Below are positions 1 through 8,249 of a DNA stretch of 12,871 nt, one piece after another. The notes under the pieces are model-generated. The model was not told the origin of the DNA and searched no databases. It saw nothing but the letters and a program-made list of their open reading frames with translations. Location: positions 1 to 12,871 of the forward strand of contig CAMCYB010000050.1 of NCBI GenBank assembly GCA_945883615.1, read 5' to 3'. This DNA comes from Bordetella parapertussis (GTDB lineage Bacteria > Pseudomonadota > Gammaproteobacteria > Burkholderiales > Burkholderiaceae_B). Both the position numbers and the translations under genes were made by a program. The number at the start of each line of letters is the position of its first letter. Positions within the stretch are counted from its first letter, which is position 1.

Positions 1-70
1 ATTTGAATTCTCGGCTGTGCTGTTGCCTTGTCAGCACGGGGGGTGAACTTGAAGGGTCATTAGTGAACAT
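1..70 (-). CDS. tnpA: IS66-family TnpA, N-terminal fragment (runs off the window)
   Basis: The frame reads MLTRQQHSREFK from a GTG at 37, or has eleven more residues from an ATG at 70. R-x-H-S-x-E-F-K is the usual opening of IS66 TnpA, a small helix-turn-helix protein of the IS3/IS66 transposase-accessory type that works with TnpB and TnpC. The ATG at 70 has AGGTGGAG just upstream but with a very short spacer. The GTG at 37 has no visible Shine-Dalgarno sequence. An in-frame TAA lies just upstream of the ATG at 70, so no earlier start is possible. Only 12 to 23 residues are visible. The identification depends on this short motif together with the adjoining IS66 terminus. Confidence 0.6.
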   Translation of the reverse strand, partial: MFTNDPSSSPPVLTRQQHSREFK

Positions 71-106
71 ATCTCCACCTATTTTTTAAGTGGAGATATG
101 TTCACT
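62..106. repeat. Perfect 17-bp inverted repeat over the tnpA start region
   Basis: The arms are 62-78 and 90-106 (AGTGAACATATCTCCAC and its exact complement), with an 11-nt A/T-rich loop. In RNA read in the tnpA direction, the 3' arm contains both the candidate ribosome binding site (GGTGGAG) and the ATG at 70, so the folded RNA would hide the start. There is no T-run after the stem on the tnpA strand, so it is not a simple terminator for tnpA-sense RNA. By analogy with IS10 and IS50, such a structure could block transposase translation from transcripts entering from outside. That role is an inference. Confidence 0.7.
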
Positions 107-148
107 TAAAAACCGCTCAGGGACAATATGTGTTCCCTAGACGCTTAC

Positions 149-648
149 AAATAAAACGATGCACGCCAGCCTAGTGTGTCAGTAAAGATCCCGCCCAAAA
201 CTAAACCACTACCCATGCCGGTCACGACACCAATTGAAAACTTAGCTAAGGTTTCCTGACGTTTTTCATACGGCACATGATCGCCTATCCATGCCATCGA
301 CATCGGTATGATGCCTGCCGCTGCCGCACCTGATAAAAAACGACCGATGACAATTAAATCAAAAGAGGGTGCTACTGCAACCCAATAATTACCAATCGCA
401 CAAGCTAACGTGGCGGTTGTAACCGTACGGTATTTACCAAAACGATCACCAATGGGTCCGTAAAAGAATTGCATGACACCGTATGCCACTGCAAACCATG
501 TCACCACATGCGCCGCTTCGCCAGTCGTTGTTTGAAACTCTTGTGACAGGTTCATCAGTGCTGGGTCTAAAACCCTAAATGCACTCGTACTCGCAAACGA
601 TGCAATACCCAGCAAAAGAATTGCTCGGGAGGTCGTTAAATTAGACAT
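149..648 (-). pseudogene. MFS transporter, 3'-truncated by IS66
   Basis: This is the N-terminal part of a major facilitator superfamily membrane transporter. The frame encodes 167 residues before a TAA provided by the IS terminus (145-147), against about 400 for the family. It shows helix 1 (about 8-26), helix 2 followed by the MFS motif A loop GPIGDRFGKYR (64-74), helix 4 with GRFLSGAAAAG (102-112), and a motif C-like glycine-rich helix 5 (about 139-155: G-x-G-x-G-x-V-L-G-G). The final WRASF is the usual start of helix 6. Motif C points to the proton-antiporter drug-efflux type, but the substrate cannot be told. The C-terminal half is missing, so transport is very unlikely. It lies downstream of dsbD on the same strand, and no clear Shine-Dalgarno site precedes the ATG at 648. 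Confidence 0.85.
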
Positions 649-687
649 TTATTTCTGTCAATACGAATATCAAGTGAATTCTGCTTT

Positions 688-731
688 GTTTTTGATTTGT
701 TTTTGATTTGTTGTAGCTTTGTTGTAGCTTT
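688..731. repeat. Four tandem 11-bp repeats between dsbD and the MFS gene
   Basis: GTTTTTGATTT occurs twice (688-698, 699-709) and is followed directly by GTTGTAGCTTT twice (710-720, 721-731). The two units share a GTT.T.G.TTT core, so the whole is a four-copy array with a period of about one DNA helical turn. It sits just after the dsbD stop codon and about 40 to 80 bp upstream of the MFS start. It could be a phased protein-binding region or replication slippage in low-complexity DNA; the sequence alone does not decide. Confidence 0.8.
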
Positions 732-743
732 CACTTCAGCAAG

Positions 744-2729
744 TTATGTTTTTTTTGTTTCGCTTAAAACACGGTCGAGTATCTGAGAAAATTTTTCAGC
801 GTTTTGAAAACCCACAACACGTATGCTATTTATTTCATTACCACGCGGATCAAAAAATATAATGCCAGGAGGCCCAAACAGATTAAATTTCTTCAATAAA
901 GCTCGATCTTGAGCCGTATTTTTGGTGACATCAGCTTTCAATAAAATCATTTGCTGCATTCGCTCAATCACTTTTGGATCAGTAAAGGTGAATGCTTCCA
1001 TCTCTTTACATGACACACACCAATCAGCATAAAAGTCGAGCATGACTGGTTTTGTTGATTGCATTAACGCTTGTTGCAATGCTTCAACTGAATCAACTAT
1101 TTGAAATGTAGGTTTAGCACTTGATAATAAATTAGAAGCATTACCTTGACTTGCTTGACCTATTTGCGGGCTGCTTAGATTGGTGCTTGAATTAGTTAAC
1201 GTTATTTGACTGAGCGGGTTGATTAATGAGCGTGCGCCAGTCAATGCCCCGATTAACCAGAACATCGCTAACAACATCAAAACAAAACCTATCGTTTTTT
1301 TAATGGCTTGAAGTAATGTTGATTGATTTTGATTTTTTGGCTCAAATGTGCCCAGTAACACGCCACTGAATATGGCCAATACAGCCCAACCGATTAAGTT
1401 GACTTGGGCAGAGATAACGGGTGACAACATCCACCAAGCTGTTCCTAACAGCAGAACACCAAAAAAGACTTTGACACCTTCCATCCATGCGCCCGCTTTG
1501 GGCAGCAGGGTACCCGCTGACGCGCCCAATACTAGCAAGGGCAGGCCCATACCCCAAGCCATCGCAAATAATGCGCCACCGCCCAGCCAGACATCTTTAG
1601 TTTGTGAAATGTAAAGTAGGGCGCCTGCCAAAGGGGCCGCGACACACGGCCCAACTATTAACGCCGATATGGCACCCATAAAAAATGCAATAAGCGCTTT
1701 GCCACCCCGCATAGACGATGCTTGATTTGATAGCTTTGTTTGAATGGCTTGCGGCATTTCAATTCGAACTAGATCAAACATGGCTAAACCCATTAGTGCC
1801 AATAATGCTGCAAAAACACCGAGTACCCACGGTGTTTGTAACCATGCAGCGAGACCTGCACCACTCAAACCTGCCAGCACGCCTAGGGCGGTATAAATTA
1901 ATGACATACCCGCCACATAAGCCACAGCCAAGCCAAAGCCACGTGTTTTTGTCACAGCGTTACCTTGGCCCACAATTAATACCGATAAAATCGGAATCAT
2001 AGGCAGCACACATGGTGTTAAAGACAACAGCGCGCCTAATAAAAAGAAAAGCGCAATGTTTCCCCAAAAGGAACCCATGCTGAGGGCTTTAGCAAATTGT
2101 GAGTCATCTGCACTATTGACTAAATTTGTTAAGCTAGAATCGCTTACTGTGCTTTGGTTAGAAAGGCCTGTATTACCCTCTTGTACCTGTGATGACGTTA
2201 AATCACTTATTTTTAATGTGGGCGCACGTGGCGCTAAATCATCATCTGTATTAGCCGTAATACTAATAACTCGGTACCCCAACTGCTCGCCAAGCGCTTC
2301 GATCTGAATTGCTGATGTGACAGGCGGGTAACATATTCCCTGCTCTGCACACCCTTGGCTCACAACCTTTAAAACAAATGCCTGATTTGTTAGATTTTGT
2401 GGCCACTCACTTATTGCTAGAGAAATATTTGTCTGTTTAAAGTACAACCCCATGTCTTTTTCAAATGTTGGGTCATACTTTACTTTCGCAGGCGGAAATG
2501 AAACGTTTGTTATTGTGACGGGTGCATTTTCTATCGCAAATTCAAAACGCTCTTGGTACATGTAGTAGCCAGTGGCTATTTTAAAGTTTACATTTACCGT
2601 ATTTTTATTTGTAACAACTGAATCAATATAAAAAGCTTTTTCAGGCGCTAAAAAAGATTGTGCAGAGCCTACAGTGCTAAATAAGCTGACGCTTAATGCC
2701 ACGAAGCAATAAGAGAGTAATTTCAACAT
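744..2729 (-). CDS. dsbD: Thiol:disulfide interchange protein DsbD
   Basis: DsbD is an inner-membrane protein that passes electrons from cytoplasmic thioredoxin to periplasmic partners such as DsbC and cytochrome c maturation proteins. The 661-residue product has a signal peptide (about 1-23, ending GSA). The periplasmic alpha domain carries C127 and C133 (QGCAEQGIC). About eight membrane helices (roughly 222-498) carry C240 (LTPC) and C362 (VGPC). A Ser/Asn-rich linker (about 505-540) leads to a C-terminal thioredoxin-like gamma domain with W-C-V-S-C (C571, C574) and a cis-proline region G-P-P (619-621). All three cysteine pairs are present, so it should be active. The ATG at 2729 has GAGG about 7 bases upstream. 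It lies downstream of the ribosomal terminator, so it probably has its own promoter, though some read-through is possible. Confidence 0.96.
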   Translation of the reverse strand: MLKLLSYCFVALSVSLFSTVGSAQSFLAPEKAFYIDSVVTNKNTVNVNFKIATGYYMYQERFEFAIENAPVTITNVSFPPAKVKYDPTFEKDMGLYFKQTNISLAISEWPQNLTNQAFVLKVVSQGCAEQGICYPPVTSAIQIEALGEQLGYRVISITANTDDDLAPRAPTLKISDLTSSQVQEGNTGLSNQSTVSDSSLTNLVNSADDSQFAKALSMGSFWGNIALFFLLGALLSLTPCVLPMIPILSVLIVGQGNAVTKTRGFGLAVAYVAGMSLIYTALGVLAGLSGAGLAAWLQTPWVLGVFAALLALMGLAMFDLVRIEMPQAIQTKLSNQASSMRGGKALIAFFMGAISALIVGPCVAAPLAGALLYISQTKDVWLGGGALFAMAWGMGLPLLVLGASAGTLLPKAGAWMEGVKVFFGVLLLGTAWWMLSPVISAQVNLIGWAVLAIFSGVLLGTFEPKNQNQSTLLQAIKKTIGFVLMLLAMFWLIGALTGARSLINPLSQITLTNSSTNLSSPQIGQASQGNASNLLSSAKPTFQIVDSVEALQQALMQSTKPVMLDFYADWCVSCKEMEAFTFTDPKVIERMQQMILLKADVTKNTAQDRALLKKFNLFGPPGIIFFDPRGNEINSIRVVGFQNAEKFSQILDRVLSETKKT

Positions 2730-2796
2730 GTTCTAGCCTCAATAATCAATCTTCAATGCCTTTATTCATCACTCAGTTTACATCTTAGTTAAGTAT

Positions 2797-2821
2797 AAAA
2801 AAACGGGCCAAGGCCCGTTTT
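2797..2821 (-). terminator. Rho-independent terminator of the ribosomal cluster
   Basis: The stem is AAAACGGGCC with GGCCCGTTTT (2800-2809 and 2812-2821), followed on the minus strand by a run of seven T (2803 down to 2797). It lies between the rplQ stop and the dsbD start and should end the long spc-alpha transcript. The A-run at the other end of the stem means it might work in both directions. Confidence 0.92.
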
Positions 2822-2878
2822 ATCATTTATCAAAAGCTTAGGTGATCATCTTTAATCTAAGAAGAGACACCTTTAAAA

Positions 2879-3277
2879 TTATTCAGCTTTTTCACTTGAA
2901 GCGTCAGCATCTAAAGCTGCTGGGCGATCAACTAATTCCATAAAAGCCATTGGTGCATTGTCACCTTGACGAAAACCCATTTTTAAAACACGGGTGTAGC
3001 CGCCATTGCGTGTTGCATAACGTGGGCCAATTTCTGCAAACAACTTTAAAACTGCATCACGATCACGTAAGCGAGCAAAAGCTAAACGCTTGTTAGCTAA
3101 CGTTGGTGTTTTACCTAAGGTAATGAGTGGCTCAATTACGCCACGTAATTCTTTAGCTTTTGGTAGTGTTGTTTTGATGGCCTCGTGGGTCAACAACGAA
3201 ACAGCCATATTTCTAAACATCGCTAAACGATGGCTACTAGTACGATTTAATTTACGAAGACCATTACCGTGACGCAT
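2879..3277 (-). CDS. rplQ: 50S ribosomal protein L17
   Basis: L17 binds 23S rRNA in the large subunit near the exit-tunnel face. The product has 132 residues, as expected for betaproteobacteria. It opens with the family signature [17 protein letters not shown] and continues with the conserved region around [18 protein letters not shown] (28-45). The C-terminal stretch after about 118 is an acidic, Ala-rich tail typical of the group. The ATG at 3277 follows AAAGGAAA. It is the last gene of the cluster, 72 bp after rpoA and just before the terminator at 2797-2821. Confidence 0.98.
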   Translation of the reverse strand: MRHGNGLRKLNRTSSHRLAMFRNMAVSLLTHEAIKTTLPKAKELRGVIEPLITLGKTPTLANKRLAFARLRDRDAVLKLFAEIGPRYATRNGGYTRVLKMGFRQGDNAPMAFMELVDRPAALDADASSEKAE

Positions 3278-3349
3278 AATATTTCCTTTGAATCTATGTG
3301 ACTGTCTCTTCTATCGGCAAGCCGCGGGACAGATAAATGAATGAGTGAA

Positions 3350-4336
3350 TTAAGGGCGATCAAGACCCATTGGGGGCCAGCTTTCTAATTTCATACCTAA
3401 GGTCAAACCACGTGCACCCAATACTTCTTTAATTTCGTTGAGTGACTTGCGACCTAAATTAGGTGTTTTAAGTAATTCGTTTTCGGTACGCTGAATCAAA
3501 TCACCAATGTAGTAAATATTTTCAGCTTTGAGGCAATTTGCTGAACGTACAGTTAACTCTAAATCATCAACAGGACGTAACAAAACAGGGTCAACTTGTG
3601 GTGAGCCACGCAAAGGCGTTTCAAATGCGTCGCCGTTACCTTCAAGAGCAGCAAATACTGAAATTTGATCCATTAAGATGCGTGCAGACTGGCGCACGGC
3701 TTCTTCAGGGGAAATAACACCATTTGTTTCAACATCAAGAATAAGTTTATCAAGATCGGTGCGCTGTTCAACGCGAGCATTTTCTACGATGTAACTTACA
3801 CGACGAACGGGGCTAAATGAAGCGTCAAGAACAATACGACCAATGGTATGACTACGGTCTTCAATCAGTGCCCGTACGTTGCCGGGAACGTAGCCTCGAC
3901 CTTGCTCAACTTTAACTTGCATTTCGATGCGACCTGATTCTGTCAAGTGCGCAATCACGTGATGCGGATTAATGATTTCAACGTCATGCGGCAACTCAAT
4001 GTCTGAAGCTAACACAGGGCCAGCACCTTGCTTGCGTAAAACAAGTGAAACCTCATCACGGCTGTGTAATTTAAATACAATGCCTTTGAGATTTAACAAA
4101 ACATCAACAACATCTTCACGAATACCGTTAATCGTAGAATACTCGTGTACAACGCCGGTAATTTGCACTTCTGTTGGCGCATAGCCAGTCATTGAAGACA
4201 ACAAAATGCGGCGCAAAGCATTACCTAATGTGTGGCCAAAACCACGCTCAAAAGGTTCCATAATGACTTTAGCGTGATTGACACCAACCATTTCAACTTC
4301 AATGGTACGGGGCTTCAGGAAACCTTGTGTTGACAT
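3350..4336 (-). CDS. rpoA: DNA-directed RNA polymerase subunit alpha
   Basis: The alpha subunit dimerises to nucleate RNA polymerase assembly, and its C-terminal domain contacts UP elements and activators. The product has 328 residues. The N-terminal domain holds [19 protein letters not shown] (30-48), the dimerisation and beta-binding core. The C-terminal domain (about 250-320) has [12 protein letters not shown] with R264, N267 and K270, matching the DNA-contacting Arg265, Asn268 and Lys271 of Escherichia coli, and [12 protein letters not shown] (293-304). It is intact. The ATG at 4336 follows AAGGTAAG. A 108-bp gap with a terminator-like hairpin separates it from rpsD, so its output may be set apart from the upstream ribosomal genes. 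Confidence 0.98.
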   Translation of the reverse strand: MSTQGFLKPRTIEVEMVGVNHAKVIMEPFERGFGHTLGNALRRILLSSMTGYAPTEVQITGVVHEYSTINGIREDVVDVLLNLKGIVFKLHSRDEVSLVLRKQGAGPVLASDIELPHDVEIINPHHVIAHLTESGRIEMQVKVEQGRGYVPGNVRALIEDRSHTIGRIVLDASFSPVRRVSYIVENARVEQRTDLDKLILDVETNGVISPEEAVRQSARILMDQISVFAALEGNGDAFETPLRGSPQVDPVLLRPVDDLELTVRSANCLKAENIYYIGDLIQRTENELLKTPNLGRKSLNEIKEVLGARGLTLGMKLESWPPMGLDRP

Positions 4337-4402
4337 GTTGCTTACCTTTTTTCAATACCCTCGGTTCATTACACCGATAAGGCTGATACAAATTAAGAAG
4401 TT

Positions 4403-4440
4403 AAAAAATCTAATACTTGCAATCATTGATTGCAAGTATT
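4403..4440 (-). terminator. Terminator-like hairpin (possible attenuator) between rpsD and rpoA
   Basis: AATACTTGCAATCA (4412-4425) and its exact reverse complement (4427-4440) form a 29-base palindrome whose central bases would open as the loop. On the minus strand it begins four bases after the rpsD stop, and AGA then six T follow it (4411 down to 4403). This is the layout of an intrinsic terminator, although the stem is A/T-rich and probably weak. Since rpoA and rplQ lie downstream, partial termination is more likely than complete termination. Confidence 0.6.
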
Positions 4441-4444
4441 GTCA

Positions 4445-5068
4445 TTAACGTGAATACAGTTCCACGACCATTGATTCGTTAATTTCACGAGCAACATCTG
4501 CACGATCTGGCACCTGTTTAAAGATACCTGACAATTTAACCGCATCAACGGTTACCCATTGTGGGAAACCTGATGTTGCTGCTAAATCAAGTGACTCACG
4601 AATGCGTAATTGCTTTTGAGCTTTTTCACGAATCGCAACAACGTCACCTGCACTGACAGACATTGAGGCAATGTCTGATGTGCGGCCATTCAGTTCAATA
4701 GCACGATGTGAAACCAATTGACGGGCTTCAGCACGTGTTGAGCCAAAGCCCATGCGATACACCACGTTGTCTAAACGTGATTCAAGCAACTGAATCAGTG
4801 TTTCACCTGTGTTGCCACGACGACGCTCTGCCTCAGCAAAATATTTACGAAACTGCTTCTCTAGCACACCGTACATACGCTTGAGTTTTTGCTTTTCGCG
4901 CAACTGCAAACCATAGTCTGATGTGCGAGCACCTGAAGTACGGCCATGCTGGCCAGGCTTTGAATCAAATTTACATTTAGATTCAAGCGAACGACGGTTA
5001 CTCTTTAAAGAGAGATCAATACCCTCGCGACGCGAGAGTTTACATTTAGGTCCGGTATAACGTGCCAT
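4445..5068 (-). CDS. rpsD: 30S ribosomal protein S4
   Basis: S4 is a primary 16S rRNA binder that starts 30S assembly and sits at the mRNA entry site. In Escherichia coli it also represses the alpha operon. The product has 207 residues, the usual length. It shows the basic N-terminal region with [20 protein letters not shown] (36-55) and an S4 RNA-binding fold around [22 protein letters not shown]. Only two cysteines occur near the N-terminus, so it is the zinc-free form. It ends with the common [10 protein letters not shown]. The ATG at 5068 follows AAGGAAG. It lies 11 bp after rpsK. Confidence 0.98.
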   Translation of the reverse strand: MARYTGPKCKLSRREGIDLSLKSNRRSLESKCKFDSKPGQHGRTSGARTSDYGLQLREKQKLKRMYGVLEKQFRKYFAEAERRRGNTGETLIQLLESRLDNVVYRMGFGSTRAEARQLVSHRAIELNGRTSDIASMSVSAGDVVAIREKAQKQLRIRESLDLAATSGFPQWVTVDAVKLSGIFKQVPDRADVAREINESMVVELYSR

Positions 5069-5079
5069 GAGTAGCTTCC

Positions 5080-5478
5080 TTAGATGCGACGGCGCTTAGG
5101 CGGCCGGCAACCATTGTGCGGAACCGGCGTAATGTCAGCGATACTTGAAATTTTAATGCCAAGTGCATTCAATGCGCGAACTGAAGATTCGCGACCAGGG
5201 CCAGGGCCTTTTATGCGAACCTCTAGTGTTTTAATACCGCATTCAATTGCAACACGACCCGCTGATTCAGCAGCAACCTGCGCAGCGAAAGGTGTTGATT
5301 TACGTGAACCTTTAAAACCTGCACCGCCCGATGTAGCCCAAGACAAGGCATTGCCTTGACGGTCTGTAATCGTAACGATGGTGTTATTAAAAGACGCGTG
5401 AACGTGTGCAATGCCATCAGACACGTTCTTTTTAACTTTTTTGCGCACACGCGATGCGCCAGTAGTGGCTTTAGCCAT
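5080..5478 (-). CDS. rpsK: 30S ribosomal protein S11
   Basis: S11 forms part of the 30S platform next to the mRNA exit (E-site) region. The product has 133 residues from [18 protein letters not shown] to the typical end [11 protein letters not shown], with the conserved [17 protein letters not shown] and GPGPGRESS regions. I chose the ATG at 5478 over the TTG six bases upstream because AAGGGG lies 8 bases before the ATG and only 2 before the TTG, and family members begin MAK. It is 12 bp downstream of rpsM. Confidence 0.97.
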   Translation of the reverse strand: MAKATTGASRVRKKVKKNVSDGIAHVHASFNNTIVTITDRQGNALSWATSGGAGFKGSRKSTPFAAQVAAESAGRVAIECGIKTLEVRIKGPGPGRESSVRALNALGIKISSIADITPVPHNGCRPPKRRRI

Positions 5479-5490
5479 GTTCAATTCCCC

Positions 5491-5856
5491 TTATTTCTTA
5501 AGGCTTGCTGCTGCACGACGCGGGCCCTTGCGGGTACGAGCATTCGTGCGAGTACGTTGACCACGTACGGGCAAGCCACGTTTGTGGCGCATGCCACGAT
5601 AAGTACCCAAATCGATGAGTCGCTTGATTGACAATTGAACTTCGCGCCGCAAATCGCCTTCAACCGTCAACGTACCGATATGTTCACGAATGCGCTCAAG
5701 TTCAGCATCGCTGAGATCTTTTACTTTTTTGGAAACTTCAACACCTGCAGCCTCGCAAATTTTGCGAGCGCGTGTGCGTCCAATTCCAAAAATCGCAGTT
5801 AAGCCGATCTGAGTATGTTGATGCGGCGGAATATTGATGCCAGAAATACGGGCCAT
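5491..5856 (-). CDS. rpsM: 30S ribosomal protein S13
   Basis: S13 sits in the head of the small subunit, contacts the large subunit and touches the P-site tRNA through its C-terminal tail. The product has 121 residues with the N-terminal [10 protein letters not shown], a helix-two-turn-helix region ([17 protein letters not shown], 23-39), and the conserved [17 protein letters not shown]. The basic tail TRKGPRRAA is also present. The ATG at 5856 follows AAGGAA. It begins the alpha-operon part of the cluster, 40 bp after rpmJ, and I see no terminator there. Confidence 0.98.
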   Translation of the reverse strand: MARISGINIPPHQHTQIGLTAIFGIGRTRARKICEAAGVEVSKKVKDLSDAELERIREHIGTLTVEGDLRREVQLSIKRLIDLGTYRGMRHKRGLPVRGQRTRTNARTRKGPRRAAASLKK

Positions 5857-5896
5857 GGCTGTTCCTTAGATAAAATCGATGCGTGGGCTCATATAA

Positions 5897-6010
5897 TTAG
5901 CCCTGGCGCTGTTTGTGACGGGGGTCGGTGCAAATCACACGAACCACACCGTGACGTTTAATAATCTTGCAATTTCGGCAAATACGCTTGACTGATGCCA
6001 TTACTTTCAT
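5897..6010 (-). CDS. rpmJ: 50S ribosomal protein L36
   Basis: L36 is a tiny zinc-ribbon protein of the large subunit. The 37-residue product begins [14 protein letters not shown] and ends [10 protein letters not shown]11, C14, C27 and H32 form the CCCH zinc site, so this is the zinc-binding form. The ATG at 6010 is the natural start, and the stop is at 5897-5899. It lies between infA and rpsM, the standard place in this group. It is easily missed because of its size. Confidence 0.97.
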   Translation of the reverse strand: MKVMASVKRICRNCKIIKRHGVVRVICTDPRHKQRQG

Positions 6011-6042
6011 GGATGACTCCTAGTTTTTCTATAACCCGTCGT

Positions 6043-6261
6043 TCATTTTGAACGAAAAACAATTCTTGCGCGCGATAAGTCGTATGGTGTAAGTTCCACA
6101 GTAACCTTATCACCCGGCAAGATCCGGATGTAATGCATATGCATCTTGCCCGATATATGACCTAGTACAACATGGCCGTTTTCAAGTTTGACACGAAAAG
6201 TTGCGTTTGGAAGATTTTCTACGATCTCCCCCTGCATTTGAATGACGTCGTCCTTTGACAT
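6043..6261 (-). CDS. infA: Translation initiation factor IF-1
   Basis: IF-1 binds the A site of the 30S subunit and helps IF-2 and IF-3 select the initiator tRNA. The product has 72 residues and a single OB-fold (S1-like) domain. Conserved parts include [21 protein letters not shown] and [20 protein letters not shown]. Position 41, Arg in Escherichia coli IF-1 and in most relatives as I recall them, is His here (GKMHMHYIR). The ATG at 6261 is preceded by a weak GCGAGAG. It starts 8 bp after the secY stop and shares its transcript. Confidence 0.97.
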   Translation of the reverse strand: MSKDDVIQMQGEIVENLPNATFRVKLENGHVVLGHISGKMHMHYIRILPGDKVTVELTPYDLSRARIVFRSK

Positions 6262-6269
6262 ACTCTCGC

Positions 6270-7595
6270 TTATTTCAAGGATTGACCCGAACCCTTGAAG
6301 TTTGCCTTCTTGAGTAACGAATCATACTGGTGTGACATCATATAAGCTTGCACTTGTGCCATGAAATCCATTGTGACAACAACAATAATCAACAATGACG
6401 TACCACCAAAATAAAATGGTACATTCCAACGCATGACGAGGAATTCAGGTAAAAGACAAACGAGCGTGATGTAAAGCGCCCCACCCAGAGTAAGACGGGT
6501 CAAAATTTTATCAATAAAGCGAGCGGTTTGATCACCAGGACGAATGCCGGGAACAAAAGCACCACTTTTCTTTAAGTTATCTGCTGTTTCGCGGCTATTA
6601 AATACAAGCGCAGTATAAAAAAAGCAGAAGAAAATGATAGCTGAAGCATATAAAGTAATGTAGAGCGGTTGGCGAGGCGCTAAAGCTGCAGCAAAATCAC
6701 TTAACCAGCGAATGTTGTCACCACTAGCAAACCAACTGCTTATTGTTGCTGGAAAAAGAATAATTGAAGAAGCAAATATAGGAGGAATAACACCTGCCAT
6801 GTTCAATTTCAACGGCAAATGTGAACTTTGACCTTGATAAAGCTTGTTGCCAACCTGACGTTTTGCGTAGTTAACCGTAATTTTACGTTGACCACGCTCT
6901 ACTAAAACAACAAAAGCTGTGACCAGTACAACAACAACTAGGATAAATAGAGCAGAAAGTGTTGACATGGCATTGGTGCGAACCAAGTCAAACAAGCCTG
7001 CCATTGCTGAAGGCAAACCTGCAACAATACCTGCAAAAATGATAATTGAAATACCGTTACCTAAACCACGCTCAGTTATTTGTTCGCCAAGCCACATCAC
7101 AAACATTGTGCCCGTTACAAGAGACAAAACGGTCGTGACAGTAAACAGCGTGCCCGGCACAATTACTAAATTGGGTTGCGCTTCAAGTGCGACTGAAATA
7201 CCAATGGCTTGAACAAGTGCTAGTACCACTGTGCCGTATCGTGTGTATTGCGTAATTTTTCGACGACCTGCTTCGCCTTCTTTCTTTATCGCTTCAAGAG
7301 AGGGCACCACTACGCTCATCAATTGCATGATGATCGAAGCTGATATGTAGGGCATGATGCCAAGAGCAAATATCGAAAAGCGAGAAAGTGCCCCGCCAGA
7401 AAACATGTTAAAGAGACCTAAAATGCCCCCTTCATTTTGACGGAACAAATCAGCCAAAACGTCAGGATTAATACCTGGCACAGGAACGTGCGTACCCAGT
7501 CTATAAACGACAAGGGCAAGAACAAGAAATAAGAGACGACGACCGAGGTCGCCATATCTTGAGCCTGATTTACCAGATGTTTGAGTTGTTGCCAA
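6270..7595 (-). CDS. secY: Preprotein translocase subunit SecY
   Basis: SecY is the channel subunit of the SecYEG translocon in the inner membrane, serving secretion (with SecA) and membrane protein insertion. The product has 441 residues and ten expected membrane helices. It shows the helix 1 region (about 20-31), the plug and helix 2 region [20 protein letters not shown] (67-86), the basic loop [18 protein letters not shown] (104-121), [17 protein letters not shown], and the late signature [12 protein letters not shown]. The start is a TTG at 7595; there is no in-frame ATG or GTG between rplO and helix 1, and AAGAGA lies a few bases upstream. It begins 14 bp after rplO, as in other spc operons, linking translocon supply to ribosome synthesis. 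Confidence 0.97.
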   Translation of the reverse strand: MATTQTSGKSGSRYGDLGRRLLFLVLALVVYRLGTHVPVPGINPDVLADLFRQNEGGILGLFNMFSGGALSRFSIFALGIMPYISASIIMQLMSVVVPSLEAIKKEGEAGRRKITQYTRYGTVVLALVQAIGISVALEAQPNLVIVPGTLFTVTTVLSLVTGTMFVMWLGEQITERGLGNGISIIIFAGIVAGLPSAMAGLFDLVRTNAMSTLSALFILVVVVLVTAFVVLVERGQRKITVNYAKRQVGNKLYQGQSSHLPLKLNMAGVIPPIFASSIILFPATISSWFASGDNIRWLSDFAAALAPRQPLYITLYASAIIFFCFFYTALVFNSRETADNLKKSGAFVPGIRPGDQTARFIDKILTRLTLGGALYITLVCLLPEFLVMRWNVPFYFGGTSLLIIVVVTMDFMAQVQAYMMSHQYDSLLKKANFKGSGQSLK

Positions 7596-7609
7596 TCTAT
7601 GTCTCTTAT

Positions 7610-8050
7610 TTAGGCGATGTTGCCGCCAGCAGCTTCAATAACGGCGCGCGCGCCGGCTGAAGCTGTTAAACCTTTCAGAGAAACCTTACGATTTAACTCA
7701 CCAGATTTAAATACTTTCACAAACTTAACTGCTTGGCCAATAACACCAGCTTGCTTCAAAACTTGAACATCGATATCTTCAACCGGAATATTTTGCAAGT
7801 CAGACAAACGAACTTGCGCATACAGGTGATGGTTTAAAGATGTGAAACCACGCTTTGGTAAACGACGGTGTAATGGCATCTGACCGCCCTCAAAACCGAC
7901 TTTATGAAAGCCGCCTGAGCGAGATTTTTGACCTTTATGACCACGGCCTGCTGTTTTACCAAGACCCGAACCAATGCCACGGCCAACACGCCGTCTTGCA
8001 CGATTAGAGCCTTCAGCTGGTTTGAGGGTATTAAGTTTAATTTCAGTCAT
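7610..8050 (-). CDS. rplO: 50S ribosomal protein L15
   Basis: L15 is a large-subunit protein that binds 23S rRNA in late assembly. The product has 146 residues. Its extended Gly/Arg/Lys-rich N-terminal half contains [18 protein letters not shown] and [20 protein letters not shown], and a compact domain follows. I chose the ATG at 8050 ([14 protein letters not shown]) because AAAGGA lies about 6 bases upstream. The ATG at 8056 would have almost no spacer, and relatives begin at the same place as 8050. It is 10 bp after rpmD. Confidence 0.97.
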   Translation of the reverse strand: MTEIKLNTLKPAEGSNRARRRVGRGIGSGLGKTAGRGHKGQKSRSGGFHKVGFEGGQMPLHRRLPKRGFTSLNHHLYAQVRLSDLQNIPVEDIDVQVLKQAGVIGQAVKFVKVFKSGELNRKVSLKGLTASAGARAVIEAAGGNIA

Positions 8051-8060
8051 TGTCATTCCT

Positions 8061-8246
8061 TTAGGCTTCTGACACGGCCAAGAGGTAGCTGACTTTATTA
8101 ATCATGCCACGCACTTCAGGTGTGTCGACCAAAACGCTTGTGCTGTTCATACGACGCAAGCCTAAACCACGCACAGTATCGCGATGATCTTGTTTGGTAC
8201 CAATTACTGAGCGAATCAGTTGAACTTTAATATGTTTTTGAGCCAT
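8061..8246 (-). CDS. rpmD: 50S ribosomal protein L30
   Basis: L30 is a small peripheral protein of the large subunit. The product has 61 residues with the family core [28 protein letters not shown] (in pieces from about 8 to 35) and a C-terminal [12 protein letters not shown] chose the ATG at 8246. The GTG directly before it (8249) is in frame, but GGGGT is spaced better for the ATG. It starts 3 bp after the rpsE stop, suggesting coupled translation. Confidence 0.97.
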   Translation of the reverse strand: MAQKHIKVQLIRSVIGTKQDHRDTVRGLGLRRMNSTSVLVDTPEVRGMINKVSYLLAVSEA

Positions 8247-8249
8247 CAC

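Larger units (their letters stand above)
1..148 (-). mobile_element. IS66-family insertion sequence, left (tnpA-side) end, partial
   Basis: Read on the minus strand, the element begins at 148 with GTAAGCGTC, the typical terminus of IS66-family elements. The first 25 bp of this terminus differ at only two positions from the terminus at 12724-12748. Inside it lie a perfect 17-bp inverted repeat and the first codons of a TnpA-like protein. The element extends left out of the window. The neighbouring 8 bp (149-156, AAATAAAA) would be one copy of the target duplication, since IS66 elements usually duplicate 8 bp, but the other copy is outside the window. The insertion ends the MFS reading frame, because the terminal GTAA supplies a TAA stop. 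Family assignment is firm; the exact IS name cannot be given. Confidence 0.85.

Noticed and set aside
1342..2307. Several open frames of 70-94 codons overlapping dsbD in other frames
   Set aside because: They lie wholly inside a well-supported gene, have no family motifs, and look like shadows of dsbD codon use.
3303..3332. Imperfect hairpin in the rpoA-rplQ gap (CGGC-AA-GCCG inside CTGTC/GACAG)
   Set aside because: The stems are short and broken and no T-run follows, so there is no support for a terminator or a known RNA element.
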